In this document: in pieces, positions 21,665 through 31,599 of the stretch
How the letters are laid out: every line of letters begins with the position of its first letter
Numbering within the stretch: position 1 is the first letter of the stretch
NCBI RefSeq assembly: GCF_030247195.1
Contig: NC_080672.1
Span: 65,885,771 to 65,949,770, forward strand
Source: Topomyia yanbarensis
Taxonomy: Eukaryota; Arthropoda; Insecta; Diptera; Culicidae
Length of the DNA: 64,000 bases
Direction: 5' to 3'
Notes under the pieces: generated by a model
Told to the model about the DNA's origin: nothing
Seen by the model: only the letters and a program-made list of their open reading frames with translations
The model's database searches: none
Made by a program: the position numbers and the translations under genes

Positions 21665-22740
21665 GGCAGTTCAAATTCTGCTCGTTTTGCTCGAAGCTTG
21701 ATTTTCACTAGTCTAGTCGTAGATACCGTACGGTATGACTCAATTTATAGACATTTGTTAAGAAGCGAAAATATTGGCCAACTAATTGAAGAAATGTGAT
21801 GTTTTTGACATGTCGGTGAGTAACAAAAACTTTACACCATGGTGTACTAACAAATCAAACGAACTCGACTATCACAAAATTGTGTCGAATGAAATCGATT
21901 CTGTTTATTGTGGATCGACCCTAATGCGACGTTTTAGATGTTGGCTTTGAAATCATGGCGGCGTAGCAGATAGCTGCATTGGCTCTCAAACGTGAAACTT
22001 TTTCGCTCGATGCGCCAACTAGATTTCAATTTCGGTACCAGTCAAACGATGAAAATATTTTCTTGCATTAATGATATAGGAGGGTTCTATAAATTGTTTC
22101 AAGATAAACATTACATAGTTTCACAAAAAGTTTAATTGCAAGTGATAAGAAAACACTCGTTCTTTCGTTTGACATCAAAACATTCAGTCGAACTCGATAT
22201 TTTATGGCGAATTATTGAGATCCGGAATTATTTTTGTATTGTTGAGGTTAGGTTGGTTGTTTTAGGTATGGATAATGTTTATTAAGAAATTGGATTTATC
22301 AGTGGATAATCTCTACTACCCACACCTGCACTCTTTAATCCAGTGGTTTTCGCTCTTTATCGTGCTTTCTATCGGAATTTCAATCTCTGAATTTCATTTT
22401 AGTATAAACTGAAACTGGAAAAACGTAAAAATTAAAGAAATTTACAATCTGGATATTTTTCAGAGGTAGGAAACATATTTTCCTCATCAATATTACTTTT
22501 CATTAGATGAAATAACATTTAATTATAATATTGATTGACTATATAAAATTCGAAATTAACTTTCCAATGCGTTTTGACACATGAAAATAAAAACATCATC
22601 ATTGCACTCTCGTGCCGTCTAGCGAACGAAATCCACCTTTTTCAGAACAGTTTTTATTACGAAATAAATGTAAATATATTCTAAACAAACTGAAAGAACC
22701 GTGTTTTAATCAATATGGCATTCATTATTAGCCCCAAACT
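21665..22740. other. No gene recognised
   Basis: AT-rich sequence with no open frame of note, terminal repeats or RNA features that I can support. Confidence 0.35.
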
Positions 22741-22744
22741 CTAG

Positions 22745-23400
22745 GCCTTATAAAGGGTTAAGCCCCTTGGTTCCCCTCTCGTTCCATTTTTCTCCACTTT
22801 CCCAATGAGCCATTCAGCTCCCGCCCTTACTTGTCCGCGATCTACTCAGTCTAGTCCCCGACAATAGATCTAGCCTACTCTGACGGAGAATTCCTCGGCG
22901 AGAAAGGTTCTCCCGAAACCTAGAGGTAGATTTCTACCGATACCGATGTTCGTTCCTGCGAGCCATTTAGCTCCCCGCTTTGTCTACTCGGTCTGGTCCT
23001 CTGCGGTGGATCTGGCCTACTCAACAGGCCAACCAGTATGTGCTGAGGTGTATCCAGTGATTCCGGGTGTAGCATAGCTTCCGGTTGACTAGCGTCCCAC
23101 TGCTAGCTATTCAACGCGGTCTATTCGGTCTAATCCCTGGCGGCGGTTCTAGCCTACTCACGAGCTATCCGGTGGGGTGTCGAGGTCGGTCTGGCGATTC
23201 CCGTGAAGTCTGTCGTCCGGTTCACTGGCGCTCCGACGACCCTAACCCGGTCGTCCACCGGCTACCACTCAACTTGTCCCCGGAGGTGGACCCAGTCAAC
23301 ACCGGAATTTCTCTCGAAACCCGATTTGTGGTTCCACGGCGTAGTTCTAGCCAATGGCGATACTTTGTTGGTCGACCTCTGCCCCATGTTCGTTTCGTAG
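22745..23400 (-). repeat. Degenerate ~140-bp tandem repeat in R1-like 3' region
   Basis: Three units start at TCTACTC/TCTATTC sites 22841, 22983 and 23120 (spacings 142 and 137), each TCTAYTCRGTCTRRTCC followed by a GCGG-type core and TCTRGCCTACTC. GAGCCATTYAGCTCCC precedes the first two units. Related sequence occurs at 16250-16660 and 63700-64000. It lies 3' of the reverse-strand RT fragment at 23671. Confidence 0.6.
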
Positions 23401-23401
23401 C

Positions 23402-23671
23402 TCAGTACTCGGTTCTAGAAATAGCTATTCTGAACCTTGCACAGATGGTCCGGAACCCGTATATCGGCGCAGTAGCGATTACCCGTTCTCTTTTTTTCAA
23501 TGCTTTCTCTGTGCTCGTGATGACTGTGTAGATGGCATACACCATCGAGATCCCTTTCCGGAATCCGGATTGCCTCTGCGATAATCCGTTCTCACTTTCG
23601 TTGTAGTTCGTCAGCCCGTTGAGGATAACCCTTTCCAGAAGTTCAAACGATATGTGGAATGGTTTCACCAA
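23402..23671 (-). pseudogene. R1/LOA-like RT fingers fragment
   Basis: The translation ELLERVILNGLTNYNESENG, LSQRQSGFRKGISMVYAIYT, VITSTEKALKKRER is the RT segment between the YRPICLL and motif A blocks (QxGFRKGRST-type). No upstream or downstream RT motifs remain, so this is an isolated fragment. Confidence 0.65.
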
Positions 23672-24427
23672 AAGAGACTAGAATAACAAAGAGACATGTT
23701 CCAGCTGTTTTATTGATATTTTATCATAGAGTACTTTAAAAACTCTTTTGATTGCCTGTTTTTGAATTAGGTCCCATTCACAGTAAGCTCGCTTGTTTTT
23801 GAGACACTAATGTTTTTGTAAGCATTGGAATACAGCTCGATATAACAACCCAAAAATCCTTCGTGTGAAACAGTTCATATCAAATTATGCTGGAATAATT
23901 AATTCTGCAAGACAAAATCTATCAATTCCATATTCCCACGTACTTTTCTTTGTGTTCAACATTTTTCACTCAGCTGTGCAAACCTATAAAGCTCGAAAAT
24001 ATAGGTTAAACATAAATTGAAAAGGAAAGCAAATAAACGCTGTTTTTTTAAGACGAAGTGAAATTAATGCTCAAGCGGTTTCACAAACTGAGCAGGACTG
24101 TTCAAATGGCACTGTTGGATACCGGGAAAAGTTTGACCTGGATAAACCTATAGCAAATCTAGTAAATAAAGATAGTTCGTGTATAATTTTTGTTTATTAG
24201 GGCTCGAAGTTCTCCGTCAAGAACAATATATTTTTCAAAATGCGCATAAAATTTCATGTAACTTTCCTTTTGACATCAAGGTGATATTGTGAACTATTTG
24301 AAAATTGAATTATTATGACCATATCATCATTCCATTGAACTATCTTGATCTTTTTGATGAGATAACTGTCAAATATGGGTAAATTCACTCTTAATGAAGA
24401 GCGATAGTGTCAAACTAGCATATGTTT
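23672..24427. other. No gene recognised
   Basis: AT-rich spacer between the R1-like fragment and the SINE; no supported feature. Confidence 0.35.
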
Positions 24428-24435
24428 TAAATTAT

Positions 24436-24594
24436 GGTAGGGGGTAGGCCTAGCGTAGTTGGTAAATCGATTGCCTTGTACGCAGCGCAGTCCCGACCCT
24501 ACACATAGGGTTAGAAATTTTTCATAAGAGATTTTTCTAACCCGAAGAGGCGAATGACCTTAAGGTTGAAACCTCTAGAATCGAAATAAAAAAA
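24436..24594 (+). mobile_element. tRNA-derived SINE, forward copy
   Basis: The A box is TAGCGTAGTTGG; the B box region is damaged (GCAGTCCCGACCC where copy 2 has GGTTCGAATCCCGACC). A tRNA-unrelated part (ATAGGGTTAGAAATTTTTCA, CGAAGAGGCGAATGACC) and an A-rich tail follow. It is flanked by a perfect 8-bp duplication TAAATTAT at 24428-24435 and 24595-24602, proof of insertion by target-primed integration. With a broken B box it is unlikely to be transcribed. Confidence 0.88.
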
Positions 24595-24710
24595 TAAATT
24601 ATCGTAGGAAATCAATTAAAAATCATTCTAAGCTTTTGAAGGGTTGAACATATATTACTATATTTGGAAAAATTAACTCTATCGGTGTATGTACTAAAAT
24701 AAGAATTTTA

Positions 24711-25118
24711 GGCTGTTCGCAAAGCTGATGTATTCTACATGGGCTGTACTATTTTACATCACCAACGAAAACAGGTCGATCGCAATGCTGAAATGCAGTT
24801 CTATTTTTCGAGCACTTTTTTGAATCAAATTTAGAACAGCTCGACTATTCTGTTTTAAATTTTCCACAATTTGAAACACGAGTAGAACACTGTTTTAAAT
24901 ATTTTTTATTAGTATGTGTGACGACTGACAGCAGAAAAAAAACAATGTGTCACATAAGTGATAAACAATAACAAAATCTAAAAACCAAATTTAGAACAGG
25001 TGGTTAAATCATCGCATTGGGATGTATTTTGACAAATTCACACGGATTGTCATTTTGAAACAAATCCACACGGCTTGTCATTTTTAAACAAATTTACATA
25101 ACAGCATTGCGAACAGCC
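24711..25118. mobile_element. Harbinger-type MITE with TTA duplication
   Basis: Terminal inverted repeats GGCTGTTCGCAAAGCTGATG and, on the right, the complement of GGCTGTTCGCAATGCTGTTA. TTA is duplicated at 24708-24710 and 25119-25121, the signature of PIF/Harbinger insertion. 408 bp, no transposase. Inside are two near-identical CAAATYCACACGGMTTGTCA direct repeats near 25037 and 25065. Confidence 0.82.
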
Positions 25119-25236
25119 TTATTCTCTATTTAATGACGCAATTCCGCATAAAAATGGGTGGCTTTCAACGCATTAATGACTATTTTATTGTATCGGTGTA
25201 TGGAACCGAGTCGAAGCGACTTATATTGACCTAAAG

Positions 25237-26267
25237 CTAGGGGCAGATCACTTTAAGAATGTATAACAAATTTGCACCAAAATAGAAAAAAATCATTAAA
25301 TTTTCATTATTGTATCAACTTTGCACTCCATCACAGAAAAAATTGTTTAAGGTGAAGATATGTGGAAGCCACGTTGCTAGGCACCGACTCGCTTGTTTAC
25401 ATTGAGAAAAACTGAAATCTAAAGTGAAAATTCAAACGCACAAATGAGAGTTTCCGAACATTTTCCTATGGTCATCTGCACATTGGCAGAAAATTTGAAG
25501 TTTTGTTAGCAAACGATTAAAGTTTCGCCAGTGTTTTTGCAGTGGTGTGTGAATAAAGTGCATTTAAAAAAGTGCAATGAAAACGAGAAGAAGAAAAATA
25601 AAAGTGCTTCGAAAAGAAACCCCAAGTGAAGAGGGGTGATATTTTCGCACAAAATAGGAGCTACAGATGGAATTCCGTCAAAAACTCGGATTGATTGTAT
25701 AGGAAAATGTTCTAGCTTCCTTAAGTAGCAGTTTCGTGGCACACCAGCAAGGTTGGTGTGTTGAAAAACGTATTTTTATATTTGCTCATGTCAGATACAT
25801 GGTTAGGCAGGGGAGAGGGGTGCGGCGTAGTAGCTATGTTGTGGCTCGCATGTATAATATTCTTAATAAGCATCATACGTTGATCTACTTTGTTCGGCGT
25901 TTTGTTGACTGTAGGGTCGAAAAAATCTTTTTACCATCTGTGATGACTGAAACAAGAAAAAAATCTGTGATAGATTTCCCAAAAATCTGTGGAAAATAAC
26001 AATATTTCCAAAAATCTGTGAAATTTTCATCAAAATGCCAAAAATCTGTCATCTGTGAAGAAGAATCTGTGATCAAAAAATGTGCAAAAAATTAGTGACA
26101 TTACAGAAAAATCTGTGATTATGGTAACCCTGTGTAGGGCTAGTTTTTTGTAGGGTTTTGACGTCTTACACGCCACGCAAAACACGTTATGAATTTCTAT
26201 TTTGATGGAAAGAAACGCATTTATTTTCGCTGATTTTTGAAAATGCATTACAAGTGATCTGCCCTAG
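25237..26267. mobile_element. 1.03-kb non-autonomous hAT-type element
   Basis: Ends CTAGGGGCAGATCACTT and, on the right, the complement of CTAGGGCAGATCACTTG. A perfect 8-bp duplication ACCTAAAG occurs at 25229-25236 and 26268-26275. Eight-base duplications are typical of hAT transposases. No transposase frame is present. The right part carries a cluster of AAATCTGTGA motifs. Confidence 0.8.
25918..26135 (+). repeat. Cluster of AAATCTGTGA motifs
   Basis: About eight copies of (A)AATCTGTGA or close variants occur with irregular spacing near the right end of the hAT-type element. Subterminal motif arrays can be transposase binding sites in hAT elements; that role is inferred here. Confidence 0.55.
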
Positions 26268-26419
26268 ACCTAAAGAGTCTACAAACGGAACATGGCGTCT
26301 CTTTGTTATTTGTTAGTTAGTTAGTCTCTGTGACTTTCACCCTGCTGAAATCTTCCGAACAGTGTTGGCTATTTGTGTTAATGAAAATGGATTCTTGTTA
26401 ATTTATTTTATGCCAGTTC

Positions 26420-26592
26420 CTGCAATGCGGCTATTTTTTCCTAGCCAACATCTAGATTTGTTAAAATCAAAACAACCCAATGCAATAGCATGAGCGACTT
26501 GGACCTAGAAGAGGCTAGGCCAATCATATATTGGCTACTGTCAAAGTCTATATATCTCCATAGCGGATGACAGGGGTGGCATCCCCTGATTT
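26420..26592 (+). repeat. ~170-bp dispersed repeat, copy 1
   Basis: CCAACATCTRGWTTTGTTAA, ATCAAAACAACCCAATGC, GGCCTAGA and TATCTCCATAGCG are shared in order with 39148-39316. Class unknown. Confidence 0.65.
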
Positions 26593-26704
26593 TATGCATG
26601 CAATATTTTGTATCTTGAATCCACTGTATTGATGTTAGGTACCGTTTTTACATGTCATGAGTGTTTAGTAAGATTTGATGAAGCCATTTTCTGAAAAAAA
26701 TTAG

Positions 26705-26878
26705 ATAATAGGAAATTCCGGAGAAATTATTACTCAAGCACGGTGCATTGCGGTCAAAAAAAGAGAAAACTTTTCTCTTTTGTTTTGTTGTGCGGGGCAA
26801 TTAACGGGGGTTTCCCTCCAAAGTTAATTTTGACAGTTGACTTTTGAGCCCGAGTAATTTGTTTGTCGAGAAATTTAA
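26705..26878 (-). mobile_element. Foldback MITE related to 50416-50657, partial
   Basis: Contains the family core AGAGAAAACTTTTCTCT (perfect palindrome, about 26763-26779) and the right arm TTTTGACAGTTGACTTTTGA and TTTGTTTGTCGAGAAAT. The left arm is decayed. Confidence 0.55.
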
Positions 26879-27077
26879 GTTAGGAGAATTTTTGAGTTGT
26901 TTTTTTTTGTGCTGCGCACTATCAAGAAAAATTTGAAAGTAAGTTGTGCGTTTTCAGCGAAGTGTTGGTTTACTTGAAAATTTAATGTTGGATGGGATTC
27001 TTCTTAGCATAACAATAGACAAAAGAATTCAATTTTAGGAAGATTTTATTTCCGTGTATTACACACTAAATCGTTGA

Positions 27078-27133
27078 AAAAGAAGCGTGAATAAAAACCG
27101 GGGGATATGACCGCGGTATCCACGCTTCTTTAA
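27078..27133. repeat. Short stable hairpin
   Basis: AAAAGAAGCGTGAATA pairs with TATCCACGCTTCTTT around a GC-containing loop that itself holds ACCG/CGGT. It could be a MITE remnant or a hairpin RNA; nothing distinguishes these. Confidence 0.35.
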
Positions 27134-27280
27134 AACTACTCACAATTTGAGTTCCGAGTACTCAAATTCAATTCACTGACGAAGGATTGTAAAAGAATCG
27201 AGAATACATTCAGGAACCCAAAAAGTAGGTTTCTTCAGGTATGATTGGAGTTTTAAAATAATTTTCCTTATTTTTTATAG

Positions 27281-27379
27281 CTGCTGCCATTATCATGAGA
27301 TCCGATGTACATCAAATGAAGGAGGAAAAAGAACCCTGGAATAGATTTCTAGGCATCGAACTAACATCGAGAGATTTAG
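27281..27379 (+). CDS. Candidate host-gene exon with start codon
   Basis: A pyrimidine-rich acceptor (CCTTATTTTTTATAG) ends at 27280 and a strong donor (GTAAGT) starts at 27380. The 99-nt interval is open in only one of three frames and contains an ATG: MRSDVHQMKEEKEPWNRFLG and then IELTSRDL. The composition (Lys/Glu-rich, no low complexity) is protein-like, and no transposon family matches by eye. If real, it would be a first coding exon of a multi-exon gene with the remaining exons far away or outside the window. I do not recognise the protein. Confidence 0.35.
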
Positions 27380-27830
27380 GTAAGTGGTATTATAAAGACT
27401 CACGAATTCTTTTTTTTTGCTTTATTTGAAAGAAAAAAACGAGAAAAACGAGAAAAATTTCTTGACTGTGTGCGTTTTTTATTAAATTATACGGCTGGTC
27501 ACTTTGAGTTATTTTCAACAAACGTGCTGACATATTGCGCGCTTAAATATCTACTAGATAAATACAAACTGGGCCACAATAGAAATCTGAGTGCTTGTTG
27601 AATAAGACCGACTTGATTAGTATATGCAAGTGTAAACAAACAAACAAACGACTTATGTGGTCAAGGCACTTTCCAGATAATTTATTGCGTATGGAATGAT
27701 TATATTATAATTTGCAATGGCATTTAAAATTTAATTCATCTGAACGTCTTGCCGTTTATACCTGGAAATAACCTCCGTAACTTCATTTTTCTGTACATCA
27801 ACATTGTGTAGTAACGACAAGAACTTCATT

Positions 27831-28003
27831 AGGTTTGTTCCGGTACACAGAAGTTGCTCCGGAGCAAACAGGAGCAAAAAATACTTACTTCTTTGTTACT
27901 CTGGTTTGCTACCAGAAGAAAATGAATAGAAGAGAATACAGGAACCATTTTCTCCCTGTTGCTCCGGAGTACTTCCAGTTTCTCCTGGTACTGCAACAAA
28001 CCT
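27831..28003. mobile_element. MITE with AGGTTTGTTCC ends, copy 1
   Basis: Ends AGGTTTGTTCCGGTAC and the complement of AGGTTTGTTGCAGTACC; inner parts CGGAGCAAACAGGAGCAAAA and CTCCGGAGTACTTCCAG. ATT is duplicated at 27828-27830 and 28004-28006. 173 bp, no coding capacity. Confidence 0.8.
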
Positions 28004-28009
28004 ATTAAA

Positions 28010-28900
28010 ATAACAAGAGTTAATTTAAAACTACAACACGGTACCTCATTTCTTTGGCTTATAAGTACAACAAAACCACAGATAACAGACATTTAGGCTA
28101 GAACAAAATTTCCTTAAAAACCTGTGTAAACTTTCAAATTGATAAACGTTGGAAATCAGTGTTTTGCTATTGCCATCTATGCAACACGTGTTTGACAGCT
28201 GCACTCCAACTGCATTGCATCGATCACTCAGCCGCCTACTACCGTTTGCCAAACGTGTTTCAGACGTCTGATTTTTTCGGAATTTCAGTAGTATTTACAC
28301 ACATTTCAAATCGAGCCAAAACGTCTGTTATCTGTGATAAAATCAAAAGCAATGAGTAGGATCAAGGTGGTACAGTGAAAAGTTAATTCTGCACCATGAA
28401 ATAATTTGTGGATCTTTTCTTAAGTCCACTTTGCGACTTTTCAACCATGCGCCACCGGCCCGTGTGCCAAATTACGCACCCATTTAATTTGCATCAGTAC
28501 GAGTGTGAAAACACTTTGATGTTTATTTTTGTTTCGTTCGCACTCGACTGGTTCCCGTGTAGCAAAAACTTGACGAAATGCTAGATTATCTCGAGTTAGA
28601 CAACACAAAAAAACATTAAATAACTCGACCACGCATGACAGTTGTACCGACATCAAAAAATACAAAAAATTTAGTTCATAAAATTGAGTTCCTGATCTCA
28701 TATTTTAACTAGTTTTAAATAACAGTGTCGACTTCCACTCATTGTCAAATGTCGGAGAACAAAAATGAGTTCAATGTAATAAGCGTGTAGACCACCTCGT
28801 GAGAGTCTGAGAGAGAGCGAGAACGGTGCCATGCTCTCCGAGTGCCGTGTTTAAAAATGATAACAACAAAGCAGTGTTGCCACATGTTTGGATATGTTTA
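28010..28900. other. No gene recognised between the two MITEs
   Basis: Short open frames only; no family motif, splice pair or RNA gene could be supported. Confidence 0.35.
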
Positions 28901-28904
28901 TAAA

Positions 28905-29070
28905 AGGTTTGTTCCAGTACACGGAAGTCAATCCGGAGTAAACAGGAGCAAAAAATCTTTGCTCCTTTTTACTCCGGTTTGCTACCAGAAGAAGAAAAAA
29001 GAGAAGAAGAGAGTACAGGAACGATTTTCTCCGGAGTACTTCCAGTTTCTCCTGGTACTGGAACAGACCT
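28905..29070. mobile_element. MITE with AGGTTTGTTCC ends, copy 2
   Basis: Same ends and internal blocks as copy 1 at 27831, with AAA on both sides (28902-28904, 29071-29073). Three-base duplications in both copies suggest one transposase class. Confidence 0.8.
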
Positions 29071-29079
29071 AAAGTTACC

Positions 29080-30310
29080 GAATTTTGCTTGCTTTATTAG
29101 AACTCGATTGGAACAGAACTAAATTGAATTGCTGTTTTATTTAGACAACACGTTGCAATGGTCGAATATTGATTTACAATACAGCATCATCAAATCTATC
29201 TGAACATCCTAATCGCTTGCGCTAATGCACATTGATCAAAACAGTTTGTTTGTTTTGTAGATGCATGGTTTAAGTTTATGATTTTCAGCCCAAATTTAAC
29301 TTTTTATTTTATATTTTTGTAAAAACGGTTATTACCATGAAAAATAAAAAATAATTTTTCACTTATCATTAGATCAGTTTCTTAGAATGTATGCAACGAA
29401 ACCATCTTTAAAAAATTTCAAGTTCCAGTTCAGGTCTAAATCTAAATCAAAATAAAAGCAGCAGATAGGAGAAGAATGGTAATTACACTCAATTTTGTGG
29501 CTGATACTGTGGTTGATACAATTTATCAATTGATTCTAACACTTGCTTTTGCTGTAACAACATTTTCAATGTTTTTGTGCTTCGGTTTAAGAGAAAGGCA
29601 TCTATTGATCCGTAGTTATGAAGAGACCAACCGTGATCATTGTATTTTTAAGAAAATTATATAAATTCACAATTCATGGCAGTTTGTTTACGTGGGAGTT
29701 AAATCTGTTTTAGGGGTTACACCACTGTAGAGCACGAACAAACAGGCATTTTTCAGGATTTTTTCTTGGCGCAATAAAGAGACGAATCGAGATTATGTTA
29801 TTTGGGATCTATATAACATAAGCAATGAATCTTAAAAAAATATATTTTCGAGTCATTTCATCACAAGATTGCGGCTGTGTATTATTTTCTCCCATGCGCG
29901 TTTTTTGTTAGGAGTCCACGGCAGGAAATCTGTCTCCCGTGATTTTTGACCTGGAGCCAAAAATTTAACCACGAAGAAGTCATAAAAATCTACACAATAT
30001 TCCTAATTTAAAAAGTTGAACAATAAACAAATAATTCCTGCCTATGTCGCTGGAGAAATCAATTTCGAATATACTGTATACATATCGAATATACTCGGGA
30101 TATACATAAGAGACGTTGCGGCAGAATTAAAAATTTGAACATTAATATATTGTTTTCGTCTTTAATTTTTTGTGATATCATTTTAAACATCGTAAAGCAC
30201 ATTTTAATCCAATCAATAAAAATCTGATTTTTTTTAAATTGTGCAGTGATGGAACCCCTTAACAGGCAAAGGAAATATAGTCCACCGAGAATTGTGGAAC
30301 ACGAACTTCA
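29080..30310. other. No gene recognised
   Basis: AT-rich sequence. A GTTTGTTTAC segment at 29683 resembles the end of the MITE at 35661, but no second end was found. Confidence 0.3.
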
Positions 30311-30316
30311 CTCATC

Positions 30317-30688
30317 GAGAATCATGGTATCTTTTAAAACTCTATTGTGATATATGATTACTTTGCGAAAACAAATCTTGAGCGTTTTTTCAAAAAGACA
30401 TATCTACAATGAGTTGCTCTCTTTATTTACTTTCTCTTTCGATTTTTACGGCGTCACTATAACACTTTTCACTTATTTTACAGTACAGATCGAAAGACGA
30501 TGGTTTTAACTAGTATGCAAAGAGTTGAGGGATAAATGTTAAAGTGACCGAATTATTAACAGAAGTGAAAGTACACAAAGAGAGTAACTCATTGCAGATA
30601 TGTCTTTTTCAAAAAACGCTCAAGATTTGTTTTAGCAAAGTAATCATATGTATATCACAATAGAGTTTTAAAAGATACCATGATTCTC
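30317..30688. repeat. Large inverted repeat centred on a MITE
   Basis: GAGAATCATGGTATC at 30317 and its complement at 30674-30688 bound the structure. The arms include TTTTAAAACTCTATTGTGAT and GATTACTTTGC and continue into the MITE ends (CTTGAGCG). The arms thus extend about 60 bp beyond the MITE on each side, so flanking DNA was duplicated in inverted orientation. Confidence 0.8.
30377..30624. mobile_element. CTTGAGCG-family MITE, copy A
   Basis: Ends CTTGAGCGTTTTTTCAAAAA and its complement, then ACATATCTRCAATGAGT and CTCTCTTT; the core has TACGGCGTCACTATA, CTTATTTTACAGTACAGATC and GTTGAGGGATAAATGTTAAA. 248 bp, no coding. The terminal repeats are at least 50 bp. Confidence 0.85.
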
Positions 30689-30855
30689 AAAAAGACATAT
30701 CTGCAATGAGTGACTCTCTTTGTGTACTTTCACTTCTGTTAATAATTCGGTCACTTTAACATTTATCCAAATACAAATTATTTGATTTGATTTATCCCTC
30801 AACTCTTTGCATACTAGTTAAAACCATCGTAAAATAAGTGAAAAGTGTTATAGTG
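30689..30855. mobile_element. CTTGAGCG-family MITE, inverted partial copy B
   Basis: Reverse complement of much of copy A, sharing its private variants (GTGTACTTTCAC where other copies have GTTTACTTTCTC), with an AAATACAAATTATTTGATTT insertion and loss of the CTTTCGATCTGTACTGT block. It arose from copy A by local inverted duplication, not by a separate insertion. Confidence 0.75.
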
Positions 30856-31058
30856 TTTACTTTCTCTTTCGATTTGTACGGCGTCACTATAGCATTTTCA
30901 CTTATTTTGCCGTACAGATCGAAAGACGGTGGTTTTGACTAGCATATTATGCAAAGAGTTGAGGGATAAATGTTAAAGCGACCGAATTATTAACAGAAGA
31001 GAAAGTAAACAAAGAGAATCACTCATTGTTGATATGACGTTTTGAATAAAAGGTCTAG
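30856..31058. mobile_element. CTTGAGCG-family MITE, partial copy C
   Basis: Begins inside the family at TTTACTTTCTCTTTCG and runs to a decayed end near GACGTTTTGAATAAAAGG. It carries GCATATTATGCAAAGAG, closer to copies E and F than to A. Confidence 0.75.
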
Positions 31059-31220
31059 AAATATGAAAATTGCTCATCTTGAGATGTCCAGAAGCTCCAT
31101 ATACTTCGTCGCATCAGTAGCCCCGGTTGCTGTGTCGCTTCAGTACGGGAATGTCATAAATCGCACATAAAATTATCCGCCAAGAAAACTAGCTTTAGGA
31201 TAAATGGGACCGACGACTTA

Positions 31221-31480
31221 CAGTTGGTCGGTGTTAAGTCAAACCGGACTAAGTCGCAAAACATCAAAAAATGAGAACTATAGCATTGGATAAAGAATTT
31301 CGTCAGCTAGCTACACTATTGACTATTGCCAGATTTGAAATATGTAACAATAAACAAGAATTATGGCAAAAATTAATTTCCAATAATAATGTAAAGGATG
31401 CTGCGATTCAAACTTTAAACTTGTTTTTCTCGAAATCAATATTTTGTCACTTAGTCCGGTCTGACTTAACACCGACCAGT
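31221..31480. mobile_element. MITE with GGTCGGTGTTAAGTC ends
   Basis: Left TTGGTCGGTGTTAAGTCAAA and CCGGACTAAGT; right is the complement of CTGGTCGGTGTTAAGTCAGA and CCGGACTAAGT. About 260 bp. The short frame at 31271-31507 mostly lies inside and is not a gene. No clear target duplication. Confidence 0.75.
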
Positions 31481-31599
31481 TTTATGTTACGGAACGATTT
31501 CAATTAAAAACATTGACAAAATTTTCCGATACAATCCAATGAAATATGTGAATTGTGGATCAAACAAGAAATTCCAGTATGACGCAAAAATGGCAACAC

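Noticed and set aside
24451..24510. tRNA gene
   Set aside because: A/B-box-like sequence belongs to a SINE with tail and target duplication; no cloverleaf acceptor stem closes.
30300..31060. LTR pair of a retrovirus-like element
   Set aside because: The repeats are inverted, short and lack TG...CA ends, primer-binding site and pol.
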